Positions 1 to 9,776 of a stretch of DNA of 64,000 bases are shown piece after piece. This stretch comes from CAWJTV01 sp963845695. GTDB taxonomy: Bacteria; Planctomycetota; Planctomycetia; Isosphaerales; Isosphaeraceae. The first letter of the stretch is position 1; each line of letters opens with the position of its first letter. A program made the translations under genes and the position numbers. The notes under the pieces are model-generated. The model was not told the origin of the DNA. It did not search any database and worked only from the letters and a program-made list of their open reading frames with translations. The DNA lies in assembly GCA_963845695.1 (NCBI GenBank), contig CAWJTQ010000003.1, forward strand, positions 124,001-188,000. Reading direction: 5' to 3'.

Positions 1-413
1 GAGAATTCACCAGATGCGCAGATTGTGGATTCGTGACCGCTCGGCGCGGTATTCTGACAGCGCGCATCACAAGGTCGAGACCACCATGACCTGAACATCG
101 CCGCGTGAGCCGTGGGTGTGACCGAAGGATGGTTTCGACCCATTTCCCTGCACAGGAGAACCTGATCAATTCGTCATCGGGCGGGGGGTCGTGACAGCGC
201 GTCTCGAGCGCCTGGAGCCGCCAATGTTGACGCTGGAGGTGGATCGGGACCGCAACTGTACTGGCCCTGGCCGCCGTCGTGGCCCGTTGCGCAGTGCATC
301 GGAATGACGTACCAAGCGAGACCAGGTCCGAGGCTCTGTGGATCATCGACGAACCACGATGAGGCCACAACGGCGCCCAGCGACGAAGCCACGGTCAACC
401 TCGGATCTCCTCG

Positions 414-812
414 TTGCCGCAACCCAGTGCCCCCGAGCCGGCCCGCATCCGCTCCTTCGGTGATTACGAGATCCTCCGCGAGATCGCCCGCGACGGAATG
501 GGCATTGTGTTTCAGGCCCGGCAGGTGAGCCTGAACCGGCCGGTGGCATTTAAAGATGATCGTTGCCAGCCAGCGTGCCAACGAGACCGGCGTCAAGCGG
601 TTCGACATGGCAGCAGAAGCCGCGGCGAATCTCGACCACTCCGGCATCGTCCCGATCTACGTGGTCGGTCAGCACGATGGCCAATGCGATTTCTCGATGG
701 GCCCCGTCGAGGGGCAGAGCCTGTCGCATCGCCGGGCTGAAGGGCCCTTCCCGCCGCGCGAGGCAGCCGAGCTGATGGTGAAGGTGGCCGAGGCCATCGA
801 GTCACGCAAGCT
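414..812 (+). pseudogene. Serine/threonine protein kinase N-lobe fragment, degenerate
   Basis: Two overlapping reading frames together give the start of a planctomycete protein kinase. The first frame reads FGDYEILREIARDGMGIVFQARQ, a glycine-rich loop (here ARDGMGIV, with the usual RGG changed to RDG) followed by SLNRPVAFK, the VAxK lysine strand. A frameshift near 557 moves the rest to another frame, where LDHSGIVPIYVVGQHDGQCDFSM and EAAELMVKVAEAIE match the alphaC-to-hinge region of the large WD40-type kinases. Similarity stops near 810, before the HRD and DFG motifs, where the sequence meets the end of the leftward methyltransferase gene. There is no catalytic core, so this is a remnant and not a working kinase. 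Confidence 0.7.
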
Positions 813-836
813 CGTCGGAGGCGACAGGGGTTGCAT

Positions 837-1415
837 CTATTCGCGCCGGATCGTTCCGATCCAGCGGGGAACTCTCCTCCGGTAGGCGCGATAGGCTTCG
901 CCGAAGCGAGCCACCAGACCGCGCTCCTCCTGGGGGATCTTGAGATAATTCAGCAACGTCCATCCCACGACCGTCAAGATCAGCATCACCACGCTGCCGT
1001 AGAAGATCGCCCAGCCGAGCCAATTGAACGTGCCGGCCAGGTACGTTGGGTTACGCGAGCAGGCGAAAGGACCGTGCGTAATCAGCACTCTTGACGTGGC
1101 CGTGAACAGTCCCTCCCCCTCGTCGAGCTCCAACACTGGGGGCAGGTTGGGAATCTGAGCGAACATCACGCTGAGTAACCAGACCAGGCCAAGAGCGCCA
1201 GCCACGACCGGGAAGAGCCCAAGCATGTTCCAGGCAGCAGGGCCGTGCTCGGTCCAGCCGAGGCGGGGCGTCAAGAGCGAGACAAGCCACGGCAACACGA
1301 GGAAATTAAACGGATACACAACTGATACAATGAAGACGCCCGCGATGATGGCCATCCGGCGCGAAATGCGGTATCGGTGCGAACGCTGACTGGCGGGGAC
1401 TTCGGGCGTACTCAT
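837..1415 (-). CDS. Isoprenylcysteine carboxyl methyltransferase-like membrane protein
   Basis: A 192-residue integral membrane protein with about four hydrophobic segments. The C-terminal third carries the signature of the ICMT/phospholipid methyltransferase family: HGPFACSRNPTYLAGTF (SAM-binding RNPxY motif), then a hydrophobic stretch, then EERGLVARFGEAYRAYRRRVPRW, the conserved E-E--F---Y--Y---VPRW ending. Members methylate lipids or prenylated/cysteine substrates at the membrane; the substrate here cannot be told. The start at 1415 is chosen because it gives the natural N-terminus MSTPEVPASQ and has GGAAAG-like bases just upstream; the frame stays open further but without family similarity. 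It ends beside the kinase stub at 414-812. Confidence 0.8.
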   Translation of the reverse strand: MSTPEVPASQRSHRYRISRRMAIIAGVFIVSVVYPFNFLVLPWLVSLLTPRLGWTEHGPAAWNMLGLFPVVAGALGLVWLLSVMFAQIPNLPPVLELDEGEGLFTATSRVLITHGPFACSRNPTYLAGTFNWLGWAIFYGSVVMLILTVVGWTLLNYLKIPQEERGLVARFGEAYRAYRRRVPRWIGTIRRE

Positions 1416-1654
1416 GGCTTTCCTTCTGGACTCCCAGCAATTCTTCCGTTTCGGCGCGAAAGCGGCGGAGTTCCTCGTTGCTCGGCTCGTGCTTGTCCAT
1501 CCACTCATCTGCCTGACTGTACCAGGCGCGAGCCCGCGGACGCTACGTCCGGCGACGTAACCTCCCATGCTGGCCCGAGGCCGACGCGAGCCGCAGAGAG
1601 AACAGCTTTGGCGCTCGAGACAACGGAGACCGAGGTTTCCCCCGACGCTCCGCG

Positions 1655-2167
1655 TCACCGGCAGCCCCGCCAGAGCGTACCTCGGCGCGTTAGCAATTGC
1701 CTTAACCCATCCACAGGCTCCATTTCCATCATGGCGTCCTCAAGAACCTCGGTCTTTGTGTTCCTGTAAGCCACGGTACCGGGTACTGGGCGATTCCCAG
1801 CAAGCGTGAGCAGGACGGCCTTCGTGTTGTCAAACCACTCCTGCCTTTCTCCGGGCCGGAAGCACATTGCAACGTCAGTAAAGATCCCACTGGCCTGGTG
1901 GTTTCTGCCAACGATCGCAAACCACACATTGAGCTTCGCCTGGCGGATCAGTCTCACGCGTTCGTCGTTTGTCGTGATTTCAGGGTGGGCCTTCGCGAAG
2001 TCGATGAGTGTCTTCGGGGCGTAGATGATCAGGATTTCCGACCTGACCGTGATGCCGGGCGGTTCTGGCTGAGGGGCGCCGGCATTCCAGACGTGGCGGG
2101 CCAACAAAGAGAGGCCAGCTACGCCCAGGAGCGCGCAGAGTGCCATGATCAGTCGTTCGACTCTCAT
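1655..2167 (-). CDS. Conserved hypothetical protein with N-terminal membrane anchor
   Basis: A 170-residue protein not assigned to a family. Residues 7-25 (MALCALLGVAGLSLLA) form one hydrophobic helix, either a signal peptide or an anchor, so the rest is probably outside the cytoplasm. The body contains SEILIIYAPKTLIDFAKAHPEITTNDE and KLNVWFAIVGRN, which reads as a compact alpha/beta domain. The start at 2167 is well supported by AGGAGATGAC directly before the ATG. The tandem repeat array at 2216-2787 begins about 50 bases upstream of the start, so any promoter must lie within or between repeat units. Function unknown. Confidence 0.6.
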   Translation of the reverse strand: MRVERLIMALCALLGVAGLSLLARHVWNAGAPQPEPPGITVRSEILIIYAPKTLIDFAKAHPEITTNDERVRLIRQAKLNVWFAIVGRNHQASGIFTDVAMCFRPGERQEWFDNTKAVLLTLAGNRPVPGTVAYRNTKTEVLEDAMMEMEPVDGLRQLLTRRGTLWRGCR

Positions 2168-2215
2168 GTCATCTCCTAAAGGGCCTTCGGAAGAAATCGG
2201 AATTGAAGATTCAAC

Positions 2216-2787
2216 ATTCCAAATTCAATGAATGGAAGCCCCGCTTGAAAGGGGTGTACAACCATCTTGAATCTGGAATCTGGCATCTTGAATCATGATT
2301 CCAAATTCAATGAACGGAAGCCCCTGCTCGAAAGGGTGTACAACCATCTTGAATCTGGAATCTGGCATCTTGAACCATGATTCCAAATTCAATGAACGGA
2401 AGCCCCTGCTTGAAAGGGGTGTACAACCGTCTCGAATCTGGAATCTGGCATCTTGAATCATGATTCCAAATTCAATGAATGGAAGCCCCTGCTTGAAAGG
2501 GGTGTACAACCATCTTGAATCTGGAATCTGGCATCTTGAATCATGATTCCAAATTCAATGAAGGAAGCCCTGCTTGAAAGGGGTGTACAACCAGTCTTCG
2601 AATCTGGAATCTGGCATCTTGAATCATGATTCCAAATTCAATGAATGGAAGCCCCTGCTTGAAAGGGGTGTACAACCGTCTCGAATCTGGAATCTTGAAT
2701 CATGATTCCAAATTCAATGAACGGAAGCCCCTGCTTGAAAGGGGTGTACAACCGTCTCGAATCTGGAATCTGGCATCTTGAATCATT
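2216..2787. repeat. Tandem array of seven 82-83 bp units
   Basis: Units begin with ATTCCAAATTCAATGA at 2216, 2298, 2380, 2463, 2546, 2629 and 2705; spacing is 82, 82, 83, 83, 83 and 76 bp. Each unit holds a small hairpin (CCCC, about nine bases including TGCTTGAAA, then GGGG) and the phrase AATCTGGAATCTGGCATCTTGAATC. Units differ by a few substitutions and one-base indels, and the sixth lacks about 7 bp. There are no unique spacers, so it is not a CRISPR array. The one-base length changes between units show that it is not protein coding. A diverged relative of the phrase lies at 17885-17935. Confidence 0.9.
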
Positions 2788-2843
2788 GTTTGCTCACCCT
2801 CCAATGGGCTGCCTCGATTCGGTTCAAGGTTCGGGGGTTGCTG

Positions 2844-2876
2844 GCGGCCGGCGTGGGCTCGCCGGCCGCTTTCTTT
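2844..2876 (+). terminator. Perfect 10-bp hairpin with T-rich tail
   Basis: GCGGCCGGCG at 2844-2853 pairs with CGCCGGCCGC at 2860-2869 across a six-base loop, followed on the plus strand by TTTCTTTT. This is the form of a rho-independent terminator for rightward transcription. No intact rightward gene ends here; on the minus strand it sits just past the end of the beta-helix gene at 2920, but without a T run on that side. Confidence 0.5.
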
Positions 2877-2919
2877 TCCTGTGGCGCTGCCGGCCATGAC
2901 ACGTCATGAAACGGGGTGC

Positions 2920-5155
2920 TCAACTTGTGGTGTAGACGCCGAAAATGTTGTCATCGCTCGTTGAGGCAAAGTTGAAAATAACCTCGGTTGACGTGTCGAG
3001 CGTCACGTCGGCGGTGGTGCCGATATAGAGGCCGCCTCCGACGCCCTGGCCGCTGGCGTCGCCGGCGCCGGCGCCGCCGCCGAGCGCGGCATTGAAAACG
3101 ATCCATGTGCCATCGATCGCGGCCGAGCTCCCCGCCAGGACCGAGAGGCCGCCGCCGAAGCCGTGGCCCCCGTCGCTGCCCGAGCCGCCGGCGCCGCCGA
3201 CCGCCAGATTGCCAGCGAGGGTGCTGTCAATTAACGTCAGAGAACTCTGGTCCGTGAAACCGAGCAGGACGCCGGTGCCGACGTTGATGCCGCCACCCAC
3301 GCCTTCGCCACCCGCGGCCCCGGAGCCTCCTGCGCCGCCGATGGCCTGGTTGTCAGCCAGGGCGGTGTTCGCGACGGTCACGACCGAGCCAACGGCGATG
3401 TCGATGCCACCGCTGACGCCGGCGGCGCCGGCGACGCCCGAATTGCCGGCCCCGCCTTGAGCGACGTTGGCAGCGACCGTGCAGTCGGTCACGAGGCCCG
3501 AAGGCACGAGGATCAGCGAGATGCCGCCTCCTTCGGCGACGGCCGGCGCCGGCCCGGAGCCGCCGACCGCCTGATTGCCGCTGACCGTGCTGTCGGCAAT
3601 GACCACGGGGCCGCCGAAGAGGTCGAGGCAGAAGATACCGCCGCCGGCCGTCGCACTGTTGCTCAAGACCGATTGCGAGGGGACGACATCCGCGGCTAGA
3701 GGCGCGCCCCTGGGCCAGGTTGTCGGTCAGGGTCGAATCGCGAACAGTCAAGGTGCCGATACTGTTGATGCCGCCGCCCTGGCCGGAGCCGTAGTTGGTT
3801 GTGCCGTCGCCGCCAGCCGCGCCGATGGCGGCATTGTTGGTGAGCGTGCAGTGCGTGACGGTCAGGGTCGCACCCACGTTGCTGGAATTGCTGATCGCCC
3901 CTCCGCCCGCACTGGCGCCGGGGCTGCCGCCGAGCGCCTCGTTGCCGATAAACGTGCTGTTGCTGATCGTGGCCGAGCCGGTACTGGCCAGATTCAGGTC
4001 GATCGCGCCGCCGGCTGCGAAGATGTAATCATTGCTGACGATGGGATCGTTGGGACCAACAGCGATGGCCTCGTGGCCATGGAAGGTGCTGCCGCTGACG
4101 GTGAGCACTCCTGACGAGGCGTCCTCGATGCCGCCACCGAACCCACCGCCGACCGCATTGCCAGGGGCCTCGTTCTTGCTAATCTTGCTGTTGGCGACGC
4201 TCAGCGTGCCCAGGTCGGAAATGCCACCGCCGGCGACGGCGGAGTTGCCGCTGACGGTGCAGTTGGTCAGCGTGGCCGTGGCCGACTGAAAACCGTTGCC
4301 CAGGTAAACGAGGAGGCCGCCGCCTGTACCCGCGGAGCTGTTGCCGGCAATTGTGGCGTCGGCGATCGTCAATGCGCCAGCCTAGACGGAGATGCCGCCC
4401 CCGCCGGTGCTGCCGGCGCGGTTGCCCGAGAATTGGCAGCCGGAGATCGAGCCACTCCCCCCTGAGTTCGACACGGCGCCGCCAGTATTCCCAGCCGAAT
4501 TGCCCGTGAAACCGCTATCGAGCAAGTCGATATGAGAAGGGAACGGGATGTTGTCGCGATAATCCGTAGTGCTGTAGATCGCTCCCCCGAAGGCGGCGTG
4601 ATTCGCGTCGAAGGTGCTGTCATCGACCGTCAGCGAGCCGGCGTCGTTGGCCACGCCGCCGCCGCCGCTCTCGCCGGAGGCGGAGTTGCCGGTGACGGTG
4701 CAGTTCGTCAGCGTCATCGTGCCGGCTGAGTTGGTGTACAGACCGCCGCCGTCGAACTCGGCGTAGTTGCCGCTGACGGTGCAGTTGCTCAAAGTGGCCG
4801 TGCCGAGGTTGCGCAGGCCGCCGCCATTGCCAGTGGTAGTGCCATCGGGGATCGTGAGTCCCGAGATCGACGCCGTGACACCCGCCTCGACCTCGAACAC
4901 CCGGCTCAGCCCGTCGCCGCTGACCGTCACGCCCACCTTCGGGCCCGTGATCGTCTCCTTCCCGGTCGTGTCGTTCAGCTCGAGCTGGCCGCCCGTCAGG
5001 GTGATCGTCTGCGGCGTCGTGAACACCGTCTTGTCAAAGGTGATCGTCTCGACCCCTCCGTTCGTATTCGCCTGGACGATCGCCTGGCGCAGATCGATCA
5101 GGACGGTTTCTCCCCGCCCCGAAGGGGCAAGAATCCGCCGGAACTGTGGCTTCAT
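2920..5155 (-). pseudogene. Right-handed beta-helix surface protein, broken by a stop and a frameshift
   Basis: Joined, three pieces give about 744 residues of a planctomycete polymorphic beta-helix protein. Rungs repeat as L-T-NCTVSGNSA-GGG, with Gly-rich GGAGGSG linkers, and the C-terminus is NFASTSDDNIFG. Two lesions are visible. A TAG at 4382-4384 lies between GGGGISV and AGALTIAD in the same frame, one base change from CAG. A run of four G (plus strand C, 3707-3710) holds one base too many, shifting the frame after DNLAQG. The N-terminus MKPQFRRILAPSGRGE also lacks the LEPR-XLL-like motif and the strand before DLRQAI that the relative at 40947-42511 keeps. It is probably a decayed extracellular or outer-surface protein. 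Confidence 0.8.
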
Positions 5156-5249
5156 CACACGTTCACTTTCCCGATGACGAGGATTCATTGAGAGCGAAGG
5201 GATCCACCCGACGTCACCTCCGGCGAGCCGCCTCGCCAACGGAGCGACC

Positions 5250-8200
5250 ATGGACAGCAACGCATCCCCATCGGGCCTGGATCCGGTCGAGCGCCTCGCC
5301 GAGGAGTATCTGAGACGCCGGCGGCAGGGAGAGCGCCCCACCGCAGCCGAGTACGCGGCGCGATATCCCGATCTGGCCGGCCGGATCCTCGACCTCTTCC
5401 CGGCCCGGGAGTGGATCGAGGGGCTCGTGCCCACGCCCGAGGACCATGCCAGCCTCTCCGGCAAGCCGGACGATCTCTCCACGCCGGCCGGCACCGGTGG
5501 TCGCGCCGAGCGGCTGGGCGACTATACACTGCTCCGCGAGCTCGGCCGCGGCGGTATGGGGATCGTCTACGAGGCCGAGCACGAATCGCTCAAGAACCGG
5601 GTGGCCCTGAAGGTGATGCACCCGCGGTTTCGCGCCGACCGGGCCTACCTGCGTCGTTTCCAGACCGAGGCGCGCCGGCGGCGAAGTTGCACCACACCAA
5701 CATCGTGCCGGTCTTCGACTACGGGCAACAGGATGGCGTCTGCAACTACGCGATGCAATGCATCGACGGCGTCGGGCTGGAGCGGGTGCTAGAGGATGTC
5801 CGCCGCCTCCGGGCCGAGGCCAGCCGCGAGACCGCGGCCGGGACCGGAGGGGCGGCACAAGCGACGGTGACTGACGCGAAGTCGGACCCGCTCGCGGCCA
5901 TCACCCGCGGCCTGGTGACCGGCCGGTTCACGGCGGCACTTACGCTTGCCGTAGGCGACGTGTCGGACGCGACCGCGACCGGAGGTGCAAGCCCGTATGC
6001 GACCTCTGGCGCCCCGGCTGGGCTCGATGGATCGGCTTCCACCCCATCCGGCAGCGGAGCCGAGCCGGGTAGCGGTTCGCTCGCCGGCCAACCGGAGTCG
6101 GTCTATTTTCGCGAGGTCGCCCGCCTCGGCGCCCAGGTCGCCGACGCCCTGGACTATGCCCACCGTCAAGGGGTGATCCACCGCGACATCAAGCCCCCCA
6201 ATCTCCTGCTCGATGCTCGGGGGAACGTCTGGGTCACCGATTTTGGGCTGGCCAAGTTGGTCGAGGGAGACGACCTCTCGCAATCACACGACCTGGTCGG
6301 GACGCTCCGATTCATGGCACCGGAGCGGTTTCGCGGCGTCACCTCCCCACTGGGCGACGTCTACTCGCTGGGCGCGGCCCTGTACGAGCTTCTGACCCTG
6401 AAGCCGGCCTTCGCCCAGCGCGACCAGGGCCGGCTGGTCAACCAGGTCACGCATGAGCCGCCGGTGCCGTTGCGACAGCACGATCGCCGGATCCCTCGGG
6501 ACCTGGAGACCATCGTCCTCAAGGCGCTGGCCAAGGACCCCAAGGACCGGTTCGTGTCGGCGGCCGAGTTCGGTGACGAGCTGCGTCGCTATCTGGAGAG
6601 CCGGCCGATCCGCTCGCGGCCCATCCCGACCTTCGAGCGGCTCTGGCGGTGGTGCAAGCGCAACCCCGGCCTGGCATGCCTGAGCGCCCTGGCCGCGACC
6701 CTGATAATCCTGATCATCGTTCTCGGCTCGACCGCGGCGGCGTGGCAATTCCGCGAGGCCGAACACAAGACCCGACTGGCACTGGGCCAGTCGCTGATCT
6801 CGGAGGCAGCGGCGCTTCAGCGCACGGGATTGATCGGCCAGCGGTTCGACAGCCTGGACCGGCTCGGCAAGGCGGCGAAGGTCCTGGGAGCCTGCTCCTC
6901 GGATCGACCAGGAGCGCAGCGGGGCCGCGTTCTACCGCCCGGCGTTCACCGGCGACGGCCGGTTGATGGCCCCGGGAATCGCGCCGGATCAGGTCTTGCT
7001 GGCCGATGCCGCCACGGGACGCGAGCTGGCACGACTGACGACCTTGCAGCCGGTGGACCCGACTCCGATCGTCTTCAGCCCCGACGGCTCGAAGCTCATC
7101 GCCAGGACGAACCAGAAGACCGTGCTGGTATGGGACCTGCGGAAGGTCCGTGACCAGCTCGGCATCCTGGGTCTGGACTGGGACGCGCCGCCGTATCCCG
7201 CGGCCCTGGAATTGCGGGACGCCCGCGGTCCGATGCCCCCGCTGAAGGCGGTACGCGTCGTCGGCGAAGGCATCGATCTCCAGGCGCGGCACGCCGCCGA
7301 GCTGGCCGAGATGAACCGCCGCCTTACGGCCATGCCGGACGATCCGGAAGCCCGGATCCACCGCGGCTGGTTGTACACCCAGCAGAAGACGTGGTCCGAA
7401 GCGATCGCCGATCTCGAGCATCGGCTCCGGGGGCGTCCGGGCGATTCCGATGCGTCCTGGCTCCTGGCCAAGGCGTACCTGGAGTCGGGGAAACCGGCCG
7501 GCGCGCTGACGGCCCTCAACCGCTTGCTCGAACGAGCGCCGGAGGACGACGAGGCCCGATTCCTGCGCGGCCTGGTCGCCCTCGCCCTCGCCCAGCCCGC
7601 CCTGGCCGCGGACGACTTCAGCCGTGTCCTCGCCCATGAGCCGGATCGGAACGATACGCGCTACCGCCGGGCGGGGGCCCTGAGCCGGACTGGCCGGCAC
7701 CGCGAGGCACTGGCCGACCTCGACGTCCTCATCGCGAAGGACCCGATCGACTTCGCGCTGTACGACCTCCGCAGCATCGTTCGCGAGGCTCTCGGCGATC
7801 GGGAGACGCACCCGTGCCGATCGGGAGAAGGCTGTCTCGTTGCTGCCCAAGAACGCAATGGCGCTCAACCGTCGGGCCTGGACGTACGCGACCGGCCCGT
7901 TCATCCAGCGCGACCCCGAGCGTGCTGTCTTGCTGGCGCGTCGGGCCGTCGCACTGGATCCCGCAATCAGACCAGGCTTAATCCGCTGGGCGTGGCCCTG
8001 TATCGCGCGGGCGCAGTACGCCGAGGCGATCTCGACCCTGAAGCGGAGTCTCGCCGCCGGGAAGGGTAAGGACGAAGCCTACGACCTGTTCTTCCTGGCG
8101 ATGGCCCACCACCAGATGGGACACCGCCAGGAGGCCCGCGGCTGCTACGACCAAGCCGTCCGCTGGCTGGAAGCCCAGAAGAGCCTGCCCGACTCGGACG

Positions 8201-8712
8201 CCCAGGAATTGGCCGCCTTCCGCGCCGAGGCCGAGTCCGTGCTGGCCAGTCCACCCGACGAACTGCCCGCCGACGTCTTCGCGCCAGCCGCCCGAGAAGC
8301 CGTGACCGTTCTGACGAGCCGGACGTTGAGACGGCCCATGCCCAGGGTTTCAAGGCGACGTTACATCAGGTCCGCGCACATCGCTCTCCCGGGATCCGGC
8401 TCGCGGTTCACTTCCATCCTGGCGCGAGGCGGGCATCGCGTTGAAGGCAATGGTTCGGACAATGGACCCCAAAGCGCGGGCCCACACTACGAATATACCG
8501 ACGTTTATGCAACCGGGGCCGCGATTCCGCGGATCATTGCGATTACTGAGCGTTGCCGAGAAAACGAAACTCGGCGGATCGCTCTGGGGTTGGTAGCCTG
8601 TCCTGGGGGCAGCGCCGGCACAGCCGGCTGGACCCCAGCCACCCCGGGATCGGGGCCGCCAAACGGGGTGGCTGGGGTCGAGCCCCAAGGGCGATGCCCC
8701 CATAGGCGTTAA
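5250..8712 (+). pseudogene. Serine/threonine kinase with WD40 remnant and TPR tail, multiply frameshifted
   Basis: The start at 5250 has GGAGCGACC before the ATG. Residues 1-90 are the usual acidic planctomycete leader, then the kinase: GRGGMGIVYEAE loop, VALKVM lysine, HRDIKPPNLLLD, DFGLAK and APERF. About 100 residues rich in Ala, Gly, Ser and Thr lie between hinge and helix E. A membrane segment (LACLSALAATLIILIIVLGS) follows. Frame changes occur near 5675, 6890, 7815 and twice around 7970-8010. At the second, the WD40 propeller is nearly all missing: only FSPDGSKLIARTNQKTVLVWDL remains before the TPR units. Family similarity ends near 8290; the frame then runs through the palindrome at 8631-8679. 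Too many lesions for a functional gene. Confidence 0.8.
8631..8679. repeat. Palindromic element, 16-bp perfect arms
   Basis: GACCCCAGCCACCCCG (8631-8646) is the reverse complement of 8664-8679, with a 17-base loop, followed by TCGAGCCCCAAGGGCGATGCCCCC. It looks like a dispersed REP-type element, though only one copy of this type is in the window. Confidence 0.6.
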
Positions 8713-9776
8713 CTTAAGGGCCCCATCCGAGAGACGAACGCCAATTTCCCGCGGAAATCCTACGGAAATCAGGAGACGCCGCGTCGAACACCACCGATCT
8801 CAGCGCGGCGGGTGCGGGATACCTGGGGAGTGCGACGATCCGACCCGCGCCGCTTCCCCCTCAGTTCGGGCCAATTTGGTCGTTCTCGTAACCCAGTCTT
8901 CCGAATTTTTGGATTTTTTTATCTCCCTCTGTGGTCCAGAGTTCCGGAGCCAATCGCCCCGGAATCCGCGATAGGTGCATTAACGGATCATCAAACCTGT
9001 GGCATACTGAATAATATGGACCATGCGCGACCGTCACCGACCGGAAACCCAGGCAGCGAGCCACGGGGCTATGCCGCGTGCGACCGGGCCCGGCACAGCG
9101 ATTTCGGGACTCGGCCCGAACTCGCTGGGGGCCATGGGGATCGGAGAGGGCGCCGCGGCCAAAAGTGATCACCGAGTGCCAATTCGTGCCACAATTCTCG
9201 GCAAGTCCGGCCCTACTCAGAGCCGGCCCCGCCCAGAACCCACGCCGGATCCGGACGTCCCGCCGGTCCGGAGTAGGGACGCTCGGAAGGGGTCAAAGCC
9301 ACCGCCCCCACACGCTGCGGTGGTGATCGCCGAGGACTCTCGGAGAAAACCGCGATTTCCGCCTTCCACGTTACCAACTCCGTCGGTCAAAAAACCGAAC
9401 CGGCGACACGTGAGGACTCGCTCGTCCCGAACTTGTGTCTGGACAGTGAGATCGGCTTTGGCGGCCTTCGAAAAGGTTGCCACGGAGTGCCAACCACTGT
9501 GCCAATTCACGATCAGCAACGGCTCCATTCTTCGCAAAGGCTGATACCCAAGCGGTCTGACTTCCCCCTCATCCCTGATCCTTCAGCCCTCCAGACCGAT
9601 CAGCCTGTCCGCCGGATGCCCGAATAGGGGTCTCTGAGGACTCTTGAGCCAGATCGCTTTGCAGCTCAGTTCCCTCGCGATCGGCGAGTCACCATGTTGC
9701 CGGGAGGGCGCTCGCGTGTCAGACTGTGGGCTTTGCGGGTGTTCATCGTGATCGGTCCTCGAGGAGAAGACCAGCT
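8713..9776. other. Intergenic stretch without recognisable gene
   Basis: About 1.06 kb with only short, unsupported open frames on both strands. No transposase, tRNA or hairpin terminator was seen. A short phrase, CCCTCATCCCTGATCCTTC (about 9567-9585), resembles the GGGATGAG-rich low-complexity tract at 42967-43010 in reverse orientation. The last 50 bases carry the leader and ribosome site of the following gene. Confidence 0.5.

Noticed and set aside
1306..1500. 64-residue leftward frame beginning MDKHEPSNEELRRFRAETEELLG
   Set aside because: The first 28 residues look like protein, but the rest overlaps the methyltransferase in another frame and there is a stop shortly upstream. It could be a remnant; support is too thin for a feature.
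2216..2787. CRISPR array
   Set aside because: Units follow one another directly at 76-83 bp with no unique spacers, and no cas genes are nearby.
6714..7904. 396-residue leftward frame
   Set aside because: It is a shadow of the kinase-TPR pseudogene.
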